A stretch of DNA of 64,000 nt from Moorella thermoacetica (lineage in GTDB: Bacteria > Bacillota > DSM-521 > Neomoorellales > Neomoorellaceae): positions 1,638,001-1,702,000 of the forward strand of contig NZ_CP012369.1 of assembly GCF_001267405.1 (NCBI RefSeq). Reading direction: 5' to 3'. The translations under genes were made by a program, and so were the position numbers. A model generated the notes under the pieces. That model was not told where the DNA came from. It searched no databases and saw only the letters and a program-made list of their open reading frames with translations. How positions within the stretch are numbered: position 1 is the stretch's first letter; the number at the start of each line of letters is the position of its first letter. Shown here piece by piece: positions 16,000 through 25,384 of the stretch.

Positions 16000-17721
16000 C
16001 TAGTATTTCCCCCGCCGCGTATATTCGGTGTGCAATAAGTGGTGGGACTTCTCGCTCAAAGGCTTGCCCAGGAACTCGCGGTAAAGGGCTTGAACGGACG
16101 GGTTCTCGTGGGACTTGCGGATGGGCATCTCCATGTCGACCTGATAAATACCCTTGATGCGCTGCTCCCTGATCTCGGTGTTGGTGGGGATGGGCTGCCC
16201 GCCGCCGCCAATGCAGCCGCCGGGGCAGCACATGATTTCAATGAAGTGATACTGCTCCCCGGCCTTGACCCGCTCTAAAAGCTGCCGGGCATGGCCCAGG
16301 CTGTGGGCTACAGCCACCCGGACTTTGGTACCCTTGATGTCTACCGTGGCTTCCTTGATGCCCTTGAGGCCGCGGATATCATAGAAGTCCAGGGCGGGCA
16401 GGGTCTCGCCGGTAATTAGTTCGTAGGCCGTACGCAAGGCCGCCTCCATGACCCCGCCTGTGGCACCGAAGATGACCCCCGCTCCGGTGGATTCGCCTAA
16501 TGGATCGTCGTACTGCTCTTCCGGGAGGTTTTTGAAATCAATCCCGGCTTCCCTGATCATCCGCGCCAGCTCGCGCGTGGTGAGGACGTAGTCCACGTCC
16601 TGATAGCCGCTGTCCCGCATCTCCGGCCGCTGGCACTCGAACTTCTTGGCAGTGCAGGGCATGATGGAGACGACCACCATCCTGGCCGGATCTACACCGG
16701 CCTTCCGGGCATAGTAAGTCTTGGCCACGGCGCCGAACATCTGCTGGGGCGACTTGCAGGTGGAGACGTTGGGTATAAGCTCCGGGTAGAAGTGCTCCAT
16801 AAACTTGATCCAGCCCGGGCTGCAGGAGGTGATCAACGGCAGGGGGCCATCTTTGGTAAAGCGCTCAATAAACTCGGAGCCTTCTTCCATAATGGTCAGG
16901 TCGGCGGAAAAGTCGGTATCAAAGACCCTGTCAAAGCCCAGGCGCCTTAAAGCCGCCACCATCTGGCCGGTGTTGATGCTCCCCGGTGCTAACCCGAACT
17001 CCTGGCCGATGGACACCCGGGTGGCCGGCGCCGTCTGGACGACGACGAACTTCTCCGGGTCGGCCAGGGCCGCCCAGACTTCGCTGGTGTAATCTTTTTC
17101 GTACAGGGCGCCCACCGGGCAGACAAGGGTGCACTGGCCGCATTCCACGCAGGCGATGTCCACGAGCTTCTCCTGGAAGGCCGGGGCGATGACGGTGTCA
17201 AAGCCCCGCCCCAGGGGGGCTATAGCCATAACTCCCTGGACCTTTTCGCAAACGGCCACGCAACGGCGGCAGAGAATGCACTTGTCAGGCTCGCGCACCA
17301 GGGCTGGGGTCGAATCGTCCACGGGGTGCTCGCTCTTTTTGCCCTTAAAGCGTACCTGGCGGATACCCAGCCCCCGGGCCAGGGACTGGAGTTCGCAGTT
17401 CAAGTTACGGATGCAGGTCGGGCACTCCATCTCGTGGTTGGAAAGGAGGAGCTCAACGTTCAGGCGCCGGGCCATCCTTACCCTCGGGCTGTTGGTCTTT
17501 ACCACCATACCTTCGGCTACCGGGGCTACACAGGAGGCCATCAGGTTCCTGGCCCCTTCAACTTCAACCACGCAGACCCGGCAGGCGCCGATCTCGTTGA
17601 TGCCTTCCAGGTAACAAAGGGTGGGTATATGAATACCAGCCTCCTCGGCGGCCTTTAAGATCGTCGTTCCGGCCTCAACTTCCACCGGTATATTGTCAAT
17701 GGTCAGTTTTACGGTGCTCAA
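16000..17721 (-). CDS. hydA: Electron-bifurcating [FeFe]-hydrogenase, catalytic subunit
   Basis: This 573-aa subunit holds the H2-producing/consuming H-cluster of the NAD+- and ferredoxin-dependent HydABC complex. In order: 2Fe-2S domain (C36, C47, C50, C64), His-Cys3 cluster (H96, C100, C103, C109), two 4Fe-4S clusters (C148-C158 and C191-C201), then the H-domain with TSCSPGW (298-304), MPCTAKKFE (C356) and CCPGGCIGGGGQP. The first H-domain motif has Ser where CpI-type enzymes have the second Cys of TSCCPGW. It is the last gene of hydC-hydB-hydA, 25 bases after hydB. Assembly needs HydE/HydF/HydG, and HydE and HydG are encoded at 41-44 kb. Confidence 0.93.
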   Translation of the reverse strand: MSTVKLTIDNIPVEVEAGTTILKAAEEAGIHIPTLCYLEGINEIGACRVCVVEVEGARNLMASCVAPVAEGMVVKTNSPRVRMARRLNVELLLSNHEMECPTCIRNLNCELQSLARGLGIRQVRFKGKKSEHPVDDSTPALVREPDKCILCRRCVAVCEKVQGVMAIAPLGRGFDTVIAPAFQEKLVDIACVECGQCTLVCPVGALYEKDYTSEVWAALADPEKFVVVQTAPATRVSIGQEFGLAPGSINTGQMVAALRRLGFDRVFDTDFSADLTIMEEGSEFIERFTKDGPLPLITSCSPGWIKFMEHFYPELIPNVSTCKSPQQMFGAVAKTYYARKAGVDPARMVVVSIMPCTAKKFECQRPEMRDSGYQDVDYVLTTRELARMIREAGIDFKNLPEEQYDDPLGESTGAGVIFGATGGVMEAALRTAYELITGETLPALDFYDIRGLKGIKEATVDIKGTKVRVAVAHSLGHARQLLERVKAGEQYHFIEIMCCPGGCIGGGGQPIPTNTEIREQRIKGIYQVDMEMPIRKSHENPSVQALYREFLGKPLSEKSHHLLHTEYTRRGKY

Positions 17722-17746
17722 CTTGTTCGCCTCCCGTTTTCCTCCG

Positions 17747-19606
17747 TTATTCCCTCGTTATGGCGCCGAACCTGCATTTCTCATAACAGCTGCCGCATTT
17801 AATGCAGGCTGCAGGATCAATCTGATGGGCTTCCTTTTTGCCGCCGCTTATGGCCCCCACCGGGCAGACGCGACTGCAGGCCCCGCAACCGGTGCATTTT
17901 CCGGCATCAATAACATATGAAAGCAGCTCCTGGCAGACATGAGCCGGGCAACGGTGGTCGCGAATATGGGCAAGGTACTCGTCCCGGAAATAGGTGATGG
18001 TGCTCAAAACCGGGTTCGGGGCCGTCTGGCCCAGGCCGCAGAGGGCTGTATCCTTGATCTGGCGCGCCAGTTCTACCAAGAGATCCAGGTCTTTTTCTTC
18101 CCCCTGTCCCCTGGTGATGCGATTCAAGATTTCTAGCATCCGCGTAGTGCCGATCCGGCAGGGGGTGCACTTGCCGCAGGATTCGTCTTTGACAAAGTCC
18201 ATGAAGAATTTGGCTACATCTACCATACAGGTGTCTTCATCCATAATGATGAGGCCGCCGGAGCCCATAATGGTGCCCAGGGCCGTCAGGTTTTCATAAT
18301 CAATGGGCGCATCCAGGTGCTCGGCAGGGATGCAACCGCCCGACGGACCTCCGGTCTGCGCCACTTTAAACTTCTTGCCGCCCGGGATACCGCCGCCAAT
18401 TTCATAAATAACCTGGCGGAGGGAAGTCCCCATGGGGATTTCAACCAGGCCGTTGTTGTTAATCTTGCCGGCCAGGGCAAAGACCTTGGTGCCCTTGCTC
18501 TTTTCCGTGCCGATACCGGCAAACCATTCCCATCCCTGGCGGATAATTGTGGGAATATTGGCCAGGGTCTCCACGTTGTTAATAACCGTCGGCTTGCCCC
18601 AGAGCCCGGAAACGGCCGGGAAGGGCGGCCGCGGCCGCGGTTCACCCCGGCGGCCTTCAATGGAGGCCAGCAGGGCCGTCTCCTCGCCACAAACAAAGGC
18701 CCCGGCCCCCAGGCGAATATCAATGTCGAAATCAAACCCGGAGTTAAACAGGTTTTTCCCCAGAAGTCCCTGCTCACGCGCCTGGCTAATGGCCAGCTTT
18801 AACCGCTGGACGGCAACAGGGTATTCGGCCCGGACATAGATATAGCCCTGGCTGGCGCCGATGGCGTAGGCCCCGATAGCCATGCCTTCCAGGACGGCGT
18901 GGGGGTCACCCTCCAGGATACTGCGATCCATAAAAGCCCCCGGGTCGCCCTCGTCGGCATTGCAGACAAAATACTTGACCGGACCGGGGGAACGATAGGC
19001 AAACTCCCACTTAAGACCGGTGGGAAAACCACCGCCGCCCCGGCCGCGTAAACCAGATTTTTTAATGGTCTCGATAACCTCATACGGTTTCATGGTAGTC
19101 AGAACTTTACTCAGGGCTTGGTAGCCGTCGTGGGCGATATATTCGCCAATGGATTCCGGATCTATGAGACCGCAGTTGCGCAGGGCTATGCGGACCTGGT
19201 GTTTAAAAAAGGGCAACTCCGTGTAGGGCCTGACGGCGTCCCCCTGGCGGTTCACGACCCACTCGGTTACAATGTGGCCGTCAACGACATGGCGACCCAC
19301 GATTTCCCTGGCTTTGGCGGCGTCTACCTTCCCGTAAGTCACCTTCGGCTGGCCGGGTAAGATCACGTCAACGAGGGGCTCCTGGGCGCAAAGGCCGATG
19401 CAACTTGTCTGGCTAACCGTCACCCCCGTTAACTGGCGTTTAGCTACTTCATCGAGGATGGCGTTCATAACCTCCCGGGCCCCGGCAGCGATGCCGCAGG
19501 TTCCCATCCCCACGACGATCTTCGCCTTCGCGCCCGCTTCTTGGGATTGCATGGCTTCCAACTGGCTTTCCTTGAACTTCTGCAGTTCTTCCATCGACTT
19601 AATCAC
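17747..19606 (-). CDS. hydB: Bifurcating hydrogenase NuoF-like flavoprotein subunit
   Basis: The 619-aa subunit binds FMN and NAD(H) and is the bifurcation-site flavoprotein of HydABC. An N-terminal thioredoxin-like 2Fe-2S part (about 1-125, with GMGTCGIAAG and SCIGLCAQEP) is followed by the NuoF core with the glycine-rich loop GLRGRGGGGFPTGLKW and CGKCTPCRIGT binding a 4Fe-4S. Two C-terminal ferredoxin clusters follow (CTGCGACSRVCP, CIKCGSCYEKC). The GTG start at 19606 follows GGGGGTGA. It lies 35 bases after hydC. Confidence 0.93.
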   Translation of the reverse strand: MIKSMEELQKFKESQLEAMQSQEAGAKAKIVVGMGTCGIAAGAREVMNAILDEVAKRQLTGVTVSQTSCIGLCAQEPLVDVILPGQPKVTYGKVDAAKAREIVGRHVVDGHIVTEWVVNRQGDAVRPYTELPFFKHQVRIALRNCGLIDPESIGEYIAHDGYQALSKVLTTMKPYEVIETIKKSGLRGRGGGGFPTGLKWEFAYRSPGPVKYFVCNADEGDPGAFMDRSILEGDPHAVLEGMAIGAYAIGASQGYIYVRAEYPVAVQRLKLAISQAREQGLLGKNLFNSGFDFDIDIRLGAGAFVCGEETALLASIEGRRGEPRPRPPFPAVSGLWGKPTVINNVETLANIPTIIRQGWEWFAGIGTEKSKGTKVFALAGKINNNGLVEIPMGTSLRQVIYEIGGGIPGGKKFKVAQTGGPSGGCIPAEHLDAPIDYENLTALGTIMGSGGLIIMDEDTCMVDVAKFFMDFVKDESCGKCTPCRIGTTRMLEILNRITRGQGEEKDLDLLVELARQIKDTALCGLGQTAPNPVLSTITYFRDEYLAHIRDHRCPAHVCQELLSYVIDAGKCTGCGACSRVCPVGAISGGKKEAHQIDPAACIKCGSCYEKCRFGAITRE

Positions 19607-19641
19607 AACTCATCACCCCCGTGCATTTTGGCGAGACCTTA

Positions 19642-20115
19642 TTACTGGTATTCCTTTAATATCTCCAGGGCGGTATCCGGGGTTAAGCGGCCATGGGCCT
19701 TCTGGTTGACGGTCATCACCGGCCCCAGGGCGCAGCAACCGAGGCAGCGTACCTGATTGATGGTAAATCTACCGTCCGCCGTGGTGTCGCCGACTTTCGT
19801 TCCCAGTTCCTGCTCCAGGCGTTCCAGTATCGCCGGCGCACCCTTAACAAAGCAGGCAGTGCCCATGCACACCGAGACCTGGTATTTGCCCTTGGGCTTG
19901 GTCGTAAAATGGTTATAGAAGGACACCACACTGTAAACCTGGCTTAGAGATAGCCCCAGACCATCGGCGATTGCTACCTGGACATTACGGGGCAAATAGC
20001 CTACCAGTTCCTGGCTCTGGTGGAGCACCTCGATCAAGGCCGACGGCTGTCCCCGGTGGGCGTCGATGATTTTTTCAAGTTCCTCCCATTTAGCTTCGCA
20101 TTGACAGGTTTCCAT
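19642..20115 (-). CDS. hydC: Bifurcating hydrogenase NuoE-like 2Fe-2S subunit
   Basis: The 157-aa thioredoxin-fold subunit carries one [2Fe-2S] cluster with ligands in CMGTACFVKGA and VRCLGCCALGP. It passes electrons within HydABC. The start ATG at 20115 (METCQCEAKWEELEK) sits 8 bases after GAGGAGG. An upstream ATG at 20154 has no comparable site. It is the first gene of the operon. Confidence 0.92.
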   Translation of the reverse strand: METCQCEAKWEELEKIIDAHRGQPSALIEVLHQSQELVGYLPRNVQVAIADGLGLSLSQVYSVVSFYNHFTTKPKGKYQVSVCMGTACFVKGAPAILERLEQELGTKVGDTTADGRFTINQVRCLGCCALGPVMTVNQKAHGRLTPDTALEILKEYQ

Positions 20116-20472
20116 TAGAACAACCTCCTCATTGCAAGAGTAGCCATGGTACACTCAGGGGGTATACATCCTGCAATAAGCCGTCTGCCCGAAACCGCCT
20201 CGAGCCGTACCGGGAAAATAGAGCCGGCCTGGAGGGGATAATCCCTCTTTTTCTAAAGCAGGCCCGGGTTTATCGGCCTGTAATTGCAGGGTGATAGTGT
20301 GGCTATTCACTATTATTGTTAAGTCACCTTGTGATAGTTCGTATAGAAAGCTTATTCGCCATAAAAATAAATTCTCCTGCCAGGTCTCACAAAATTCTTA
20401 TTAGCCATTCATTTTTTTGTACAGTACTGTTCATAAATTTGATTTTCGTTCTCTTGAATCTGCTCCCGATAA
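20116..20472 (-). promoter_or_regulatory. Promoter/leader region of the hydCBA operon
   Basis: This is 357 bases with no gene. It contains an inverted repeat ATAGTG/CACTAT (20294-20313) and a TATCACAAGGTGA element (minus strand, 20324-20336) whose left half resembles the operators at 14.6 and 56.0 kb. I searched by eye for a sigma-54 -24/-12 element and found no good match, so control by the nearby sigma-54 regulator is not shown here. Confidence 0.4.
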
Positions 20473-20514
20473 CAAAAAAAATCGGGCCCCGGAGTTTACC
20501 CCCTCAGCCCGATT
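20473..20514 (-). terminator. Terminator of the bza operon
   Basis: The stem ATCGGGC/GCCCGAT closes a G/C-rich loop and is followed on the minus strand by eight T residues, about 77 bases past bzaC. Confidence 0.85.
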
Positions 20515-20590
20515 AGCATTCTTTTTAAGTTTTAGCCCACCCCTACAGAGAATGAATTTACTGCGGCGTTGCGGATCTCCAGCCGGTATT

Positions 20591-21685
20591 TCATGATATC
20601 AAAAGACTTCGGTCAGGCCTGATCACGCCTGGAGCCAGCTTCAGTTTCTCCAGGGCGCCGGCATCCCTGGCGGCGATCACCAGAGCGGTATCGCTTCGCA
20701 GCAGTACAAGCTCGGTGCTGCAAAGCCCCCGGGCCTCAAGCCGCTCCCGCACCCACCGGGAGGATAAAACCTTACCGTTGTAAGTATTGATCAACATATT
20801 CAAGTCCATCAGGGCTGCTTTTTCCGGCCGGTGTTCCGGGAAGAAATCGTGTACCAGAAGAAAGCCTGCCGCCCCCAGGCATCCCGCCGCTCGCGAAAGA
20901 AGCAGGGCGCCCTCTTTCTCCGTATAAATGTGGAGTATGTTGGAAAGGATCACCAGGTCAAAGGGGCCTTGCGGAAGGGCCCCCGGCTCCAGGATGTTCG
21001 CCGGATGACAGGTGACCCGGCCCCCCAGACCCCTTTCCTCCATCAACATTTTTGCGAGTTCCAGGACCTCGGGGATGTCTACCAGGGTGGCCGCAAGCCC
21101 CGGATACTGCTCGAGGAAGCCTGCAGCCACCGCTCCGGAGCCCGACCCCACATCCAGGACCCTGCCTGTATCAAAAACCCCTTCAAAGATAGGCAGTATT
21201 TCCTGTACCTTGTACCTGGCCACATTGTCCATGGCCCGGATGTACCTGCCCACACGCTGCCCCATGCATTCCCTGGATTCCCCCGGAGGCGGGTAAGACA
21301 CCCTCCCTCCCGCCTCCAGGCACTCCTTTAACCCGCGCCAGGATGACGCCAGGTGCTTTCGCCAGAGGATAGAGTCTCCCTGGTAATGTTCCCGCCCCCT
21401 GACGAGGTATGTCTCGGAAAGCCTAGTGTTAAAAAACACGTCCCCATCCCGGCCGATCAGCCCCAGGGCGCAAAGGGCGCCCAGGAAACGCTCCGTACCG
21501 TGAATGCTGAAGCCTAGGGCTTCAGCTATTTCGGCCGCACTCATACCGCCACCGGCCAGGAGCGTGAACAGGCCGGCCTCCACGGCGGTGAAGAGGACTT
21601 CCGAAAACCAGTAACCGGTAGCCAGATCCTCCAGGTACTGGGGGCAAGGGGCCTGGGGGTCATACTTGAGAAAGCCTGGTTTCAT
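20591..21685 (-). CDS. bzaC: Hydroxybenzimidazole O-methyltransferase
   Basis: The 364-aa SAM-dependent O-methyltransferase has an N-terminal dimerisation/winged-helix domain (about 1-110) and a Rossmann core with LDVGSGSGAVAAG and LVDIPEVLELA. Its place after bzaA-bzaB-cobT identifies it as BzaC, which in characterised operons methylates 5-hydroxybenzimidazole to 5-methoxybenzimidazole. The ATG overlaps the cobT stop by 4 bases, indicating translational coupling. On sequence alone it would only be a generic small-molecule O-methyltransferase. Confidence 0.85.
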   Translation of the reverse strand: MKPGFLKYDPQAPCPQYLEDLATGYWFSEVLFTAVEAGLFTLLAGGGMSAAEIAEALGFSIHGTERFLGALCALGLIGRDGDVFFNTRLSETYLVRGREHYQGDSILWRKHLASSWRGLKECLEAGGRVSYPPPGESRECMGQRVGRYIRAMDNVARYKVQEILPIFEGVFDTGRVLDVGSGSGAVAAGFLEQYPGLAATLVDIPEVLELAKMLMEERGLGGRVTCHPANILEPGALPQGPFDLVILSNILHIYTEKEGALLLSRAAGCLGAAGFLLVHDFFPEHRPEKAALMDLNMLINTYNGKVLSSRWVRERLEARGLCSTELVLLRSDTALVIAARDAGALEKLKLAPGVIRPDRSLLIS

Positions 21686-22770
21686 ACCGCATACTCCCTG
21701 GACTTATTTCTGGCGACCCCGGCATCTTCAAAGGTGAGCATCTCGCCGATCACCCGCGCCGCCCCTTCTACAATGCACATGGCCAGGGCAGCCCCTGTAC
21801 CCTCTCCCAGGCGCATGTCTAAATCGAGCAGCGGCCGCAGGCCGAGCTCTTTGAGCATATACCTGTGCCCGTACTCCATGGACCGGTGGGCGGCGATCAT
21901 GTAATCAACCGCCCGGGGGGCGAGTTGTTTCGCCAGGAGGGCACCGGCGGTGGATATAAATCCGTCCACCACAACTGGCACCCGGTAGTAGGCCGCCCCG
22001 AGAATCAACCCCGCAATTCCCCCGATCTCGAAACCGCCCACCTTGGCCAGAACGTCTACTGGGTCACCCGGGTCCGGCCTGTTCAGGGCAAGGGCCCTCT
22101 CGATCACCTGGACCTTCCTTGCCAGGGTCTCGTCGTCGATCCCGGTGCCCCTCCCCGTCACCTCCCGGACCGGCAGGCCGGAAAGGGCCGCCAGAATGGC
22201 GCTGCTCGGGGTGGTGTTGCCGATCCCCATATCCCCTGTTCCCAGCAGTTCAACGCCTTCATTGACCAGGTCTCCGGCGATGTTGATGCCGGTCTCCAGG
22301 GCCTGCACCGCCTGTTGCCTGGTCATGGCAGGGCCCCTGGTCATATTGCGCGTTCCGTAATCCACCTTGCGGGAAAGGATCTTCCCCTGCTCCACCAGGT
22401 CCTTCAGATCTCCGGCCACGCCCATATCCACAACCACTACCCTGGCCCCGGCCGCCCCGGCCAGGGCATTGATCCCGGCCCCGCCGGCTACAAAATTGTA
22501 AACCATCTGGAGGGTCACTCTCTGGGGACAGGTGCTGACCCCTTCCTCAACAACGCCGTGGTCCCCGGCCATGGTGACGACCACCTTGCTACCCGTCGAA
22601 GGCTTCAGGCTTTCCTTTATGGCGGCCAGTTGTTCGGCGATGTCCAGCAGCCTTCCCAGGCTTCCTACCGGAATGGCCAGGTTGTTTAAGTGCTCACGGG
22701 CCTTCCGGCGCCAGGCATCGTTGACAGGCATGATCCCTTTAACCGTCTCCTCCAGCTTTAATCCCATCAT
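21682..22770 (-). CDS. cobT: Nicotinate-nucleotide:benzimidazole phosphoribosyltransferase
   Basis: The 362-aa enzyme activates the cobamide lower ligand to its alpha-ribotide using nicotinate mononucleotide. CobT hallmarks are AGDHGVVEEGVS, GTGDMGIGNTTPSSA, GRGTGIDDE and the catalytic-Glu region RLGEGTGAALA. Its position between bzaB and bzaC suggests it accepts 5-hydroxy- or 5-methoxybenzimidazole. It follows bzaB by 22 bases. Confidence 0.93.
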   Translation of the reverse strand: MMGLKLEETVKGIMPVNDAWRRKAREHLNNLAIPVGSLGRLLDIAEQLAAIKESLKPSTGSKVVVTMAGDHGVVEEGVSTCPQRVTLQMVYNFVAGGAGINALAGAAGARVVVVDMGVAGDLKDLVEQGKILSRKVDYGTRNMTRGPAMTRQQAVQALETGINIAGDLVNEGVELLGTGDMGIGNTTPSSAILAALSGLPVREVTGRGTGIDDETLARKVQVIERALALNRPDPGDPVDVLAKVGGFEIGGIAGLILGAAYYRVPVVVDGFISTAGALLAKQLAPRAVDYMIAAHRSMEYGHRYMLKELGLRPLLDLDMRLGEGTGAALAMCIVEGAARVIGEMLTFEDAGVARNKSREYAV

Positions 22771-22792
22771 TTTCCCCCCTGGTTTTCACGCC

Positions 22793-24073
22793 TCAGTTCA
22801 TCCCGAAATAACGGGCGGCCACCAGGGCTGCGCAGTTCGTCCCACAGGCAGCACAAACCCCGTCTTCCCCGGTACCGTCGAGCAACGAGCGTGCCTTTTC
22901 CTGATCAATGGCAAGGCTTATCTGCTTTTCCACATCGAGGGCGACCCGCGCCCGCGCCATTTGCAGATCCCGCTCCCAGGCCTGCCTGTTTCCCCTGGCC
23001 AGATCGGCGGCATGGGCGGCAATGCGGGCGGCAATCACCCCTTCTTTAACGTCCTGCTCTGTTGGTAACCCCAGATGCTCCGCCGGTGTCACATAGCAGA
23101 TAAAATCCGCCCCAACCGTCCCGGCAAGGGCACCCCCTATTGCGGCAGTGATATGGTCATATCCCGGCGCCACATCAGTAGCCAGGGTACCCAGAATAAA
23201 GTAAGGCGCGCCCCCGCACAGGCTTTTCTGTAGTTTCATTGTCGTTTCCACATGGTTGAGGGGAACATGTCCCGGACCCTCGACCATAACCTGCACGCCG
23301 GCTTCCCTGGCGCGCCTGACCAGTTCCCCGGCCACGATCATTCCCTGCAGTTGGGCCCCGTCCAGGGAGTCGGCTGTAGAACCCGGACGAATGGCGTCGC
23401 CGAGGCTGAGGGTGACATCGTACTTCAGCAAGATTTCGAGCAACCTGTCGAACTGCTCATAAAGGGGATTCTCTTTCTGGTTGTGCAGCATCCAGCCGGT
23501 GAGGAAGGCCCCACCGCGGCTGACAATGTCGGTCACCCTGCCGCTAGCCTGAAGCCTTTCGAGGATCTCGAAATTCAGGGCGCTGTGAATGGCCATGAAA
23601 TCTATCCCGTCCCTTGCCTGTTTTTCCACGGCCGCAAACATGTCGTCCGGCGTCATCGCTACAATACTGCCCCGCTTTTCAATGGCTTCGATGGCTGCCT
23701 GATAAATGGGCACGCTGCCTACCGGAACCCTGGCGTGGGCAAGGGTGAGCCGCCGCATCTCATCGATATCCCCGCCGGTGCTTAAATCCATAAAGGAATC
23801 ACACCCTGCCGCCTCGGCCGCAGCGATCTTCCGCATCTCCATTTGCCGGTCATCCCGGTCGCTGGAGGTCCCGATCAGGGCATTCACCTTGATACGTAAA
23901 CCCCTCCCGATACCGCAGGGTTTAAGGACCTTCCGGTTGGTATTCCGGGGGATTACAATAGTCCCCTCCGCCACCCCTGCCCGGACAAATTCCACATCCA
24001 CCTTTTCATCTGCCGCCACTTTTTCCATTTCCGGAGTAATTTTTCCAGCACGGGCATCTAAAACCTGGCTCAT
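22793..24073 (-). CDS. bzaB: ThiC-like 5-hydroxybenzimidazole synthase subunit BzaB
   Basis: The 426-aa ThiC paralogue is a radical-SAM enzyme that rearranges aminoimidazole ribotide. With BzaA it forms 5-hydroxybenzimidazole under anaerobic conditions. Family marks are the start MSQVLDARAGKITPEME, the VEGPGHVPLNH loop, and a C-terminal cluster motif CAACGTNC (CX2CX3C) at about 407-414. The adjacency of two ThiC-like genes, cobT and a methyltransferase separates it from thiamine ThiC. It is 12 bases after bzaA. Confidence 0.88.
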   Translation of the reverse strand: MSQVLDARAGKITPEMEKVAADEKVDVEFVRAGVAEGTIVIPRNTNRKVLKPCGIGRGLRIKVNALIGTSSDRDDRQMEMRKIAAAEAAGCDSFMDLSTGGDIDEMRRLTLAHARVPVGSVPIYQAAIEAIEKRGSIVAMTPDDMFAAVEKQARDGIDFMAIHSALNFEILERLQASGRVTDIVSRGGAFLTGWMLHNQKENPLYEQFDRLLEILLKYDVTLSLGDAIRPGSTADSLDGAQLQGMIVAGELVRRAREAGVQVMVEGPGHVPLNHVETTMKLQKSLCGGAPYFILGTLATDVAPGYDHITAAIGGALAGTVGADFICYVTPAEHLGLPTEQDVKEGVIAARIAAHAADLARGNRQAWERDLQMARARVALDVEKQISLAIDQEKARSLLDGTGEDGVCAACGTNCAALVAARYFGMN

Positions 24074-24085
24074 TTATCCTACCCC

Positions 24086-25384
24086 CTAACATGTATGTCT
24101 GGCTGTGCCCAGGTATCTGGATACGATTTCCATGGCGCAGTATTTACCGCACATGGCACATCCCGCCGCCGCGGCGTCGCTTCTTTCTTCTCTCAGCCTT
24201 CCCGCCCGTTCGGGGTCTATGGCGAGAGCAATCTGCCGCTTCCAGTCCAGTTCTTTTCTCGCCCGGGAAAGCTCCCGATCCCATTCCCGGGCACAGGTAA
24301 GGCCGTTGGCCAGGTCGGCGGCATGGGCGGCAATGCGAGCGGCAATCACTCCCTCCCGGACCTGGTCAATATCCGGAATCCCCACATGTTCGGCGGCAGT
24401 TACATAACAGAGAAACTCCGCACCCGCCCAGGCGCTCAAGGCACCCCCGATAGCAGCATTGATATGGTCATAACCGATTGCGATATCTGTTACCAGGGGG
24501 CCGAAGACAAAATACGGCGCCCCGTGGCAGAGACTTTTTTCCAGGACAACCGTCGCCTTTAGTTGCTGCAAGGGTACATGACCCGGCCCTTTTACCATCA
24601 CCTGTACACCGGCTTCCCTCGCCCGCCTGACCAGCTCTCCCAAAACAACCAGCTCTTCCACCTGGGGGCCATCCAGGGAATCGGCCAGGCATCCCGGTCG
24701 CATGCCGTCGGCAAAGCTGATGGTAACATCGTACTTCCGGGCAATCGCAAGAACCCGGTCAAAGTGTTCATAAAGGGGGTTTTCCCTCCGGTTCGCCAGC
24801 ATCCACCCGATCAGGTGGGAACCCCCGTAGCTTACCAGAGGATCGATCCGGCCCTCGTTTCTGGCGCGTTCTACAATATTCATAGTAGTCCCGCAGTGCA
24901 GGGCCAGAAAGTCTACCCCGGCGGCCGCGTGGCGTTCAATTACATCAAACAAGTCTTCATCTCTCATGTTAACGGAAGAACCGTATTTTCTGCCGGCTTC
25001 GGCCATGGCCTGGTAAAGGGGCAAGGTACCGACGGGCTTGGGGGAAACGGCCAGCGTTTCCGCAAGCATGGCCTCGATGTCCCCGCTGACGCTCAGATCC
25101 ATGATGGCGTCCGTTCCCGCTTCCACGGCGGCTTTAATCTTGGCAACCTCCACATCAATACCGCCCGTCTCTCCGTACAAACCGACGCTGGCGCTGACCT
25201 TTGTCCTCAGCCCTTTACCGACACCAACTGGAGTGACGTTCTGCCGGCGGGCATTGCGCAGGATGACTATCGTCCCATCAGCCACACCCTGCCTCACGAA
25301 TTCCGGAGTTACACCCTCCTGAACGGCCACCTGCTCCATTTCGGGGGTAATCAAGCCGGCCCGGGCGCTTTCTATCAGGTTCAA
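24086..25384 (-). CDS. bzaA: ThiC-like 5-hydroxybenzimidazole synthase subunit BzaA
   Basis: The 432-aa ThiC paralogue is the first gene of the bza operon. It shares KGPGHVPLQQ, the DGMRPGCLADS region and a C-terminal CAMCGKYC (CX2CX3C) for the radical-SAM 4Fe-4S. BzaA and BzaB together replace the single BzaF of other anaerobes. I take the TTG at 25384 (MNLIESARAGLITPEMEQ) because GGGAGGGAG precedes it. Expression should be shut off by cobamide through the upstream riboswitch and terminator. Confidence 0.88.
   Translation of the reverse strand: MNLIESARAGLITPEMEQVAVQEGVTPEFVRQGVADGTIVILRNARRQNVTPVGVGKGLRTKVSASVGLYGETGGIDVEVAKIKAAVEAGTDAIMDLSVSGDIEAMLAETLAVSPKPVGTLPLYQAMAEAGRKYGSSVNMRDEDLFDVIERHAAAGVDFLALHCGTTMNIVERARNEGRIDPLVSYGGSHLIGWMLANRRENPLYEHFDRVLAIARKYDVTISFADGMRPGCLADSLDGPQVEELVVLGELVRRAREAGVQVMVKGPGHVPLQQLKATVVLEKSLCHGAPYFVFGPLVTDIAIGYDHINAAIGGALSAWAGAEFLCYVTAAEHVGIPDIDQVREGVIAARIAAHAADLANGLTCAREWDRELSRARKELDWKRQIALAIDPERAGRLREERSDAAAAGCAMCGKYCAMEIVSRYLGTARHTC

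Noticed and set aside
20116-20472. A sigma-54 promoter for hydCBA
   Set aside because: Candidate TGGC/TTGC pairs on the minus strand have wrong spacing (for example 8 rather than 10 bases between GG and GC), so none is reported.
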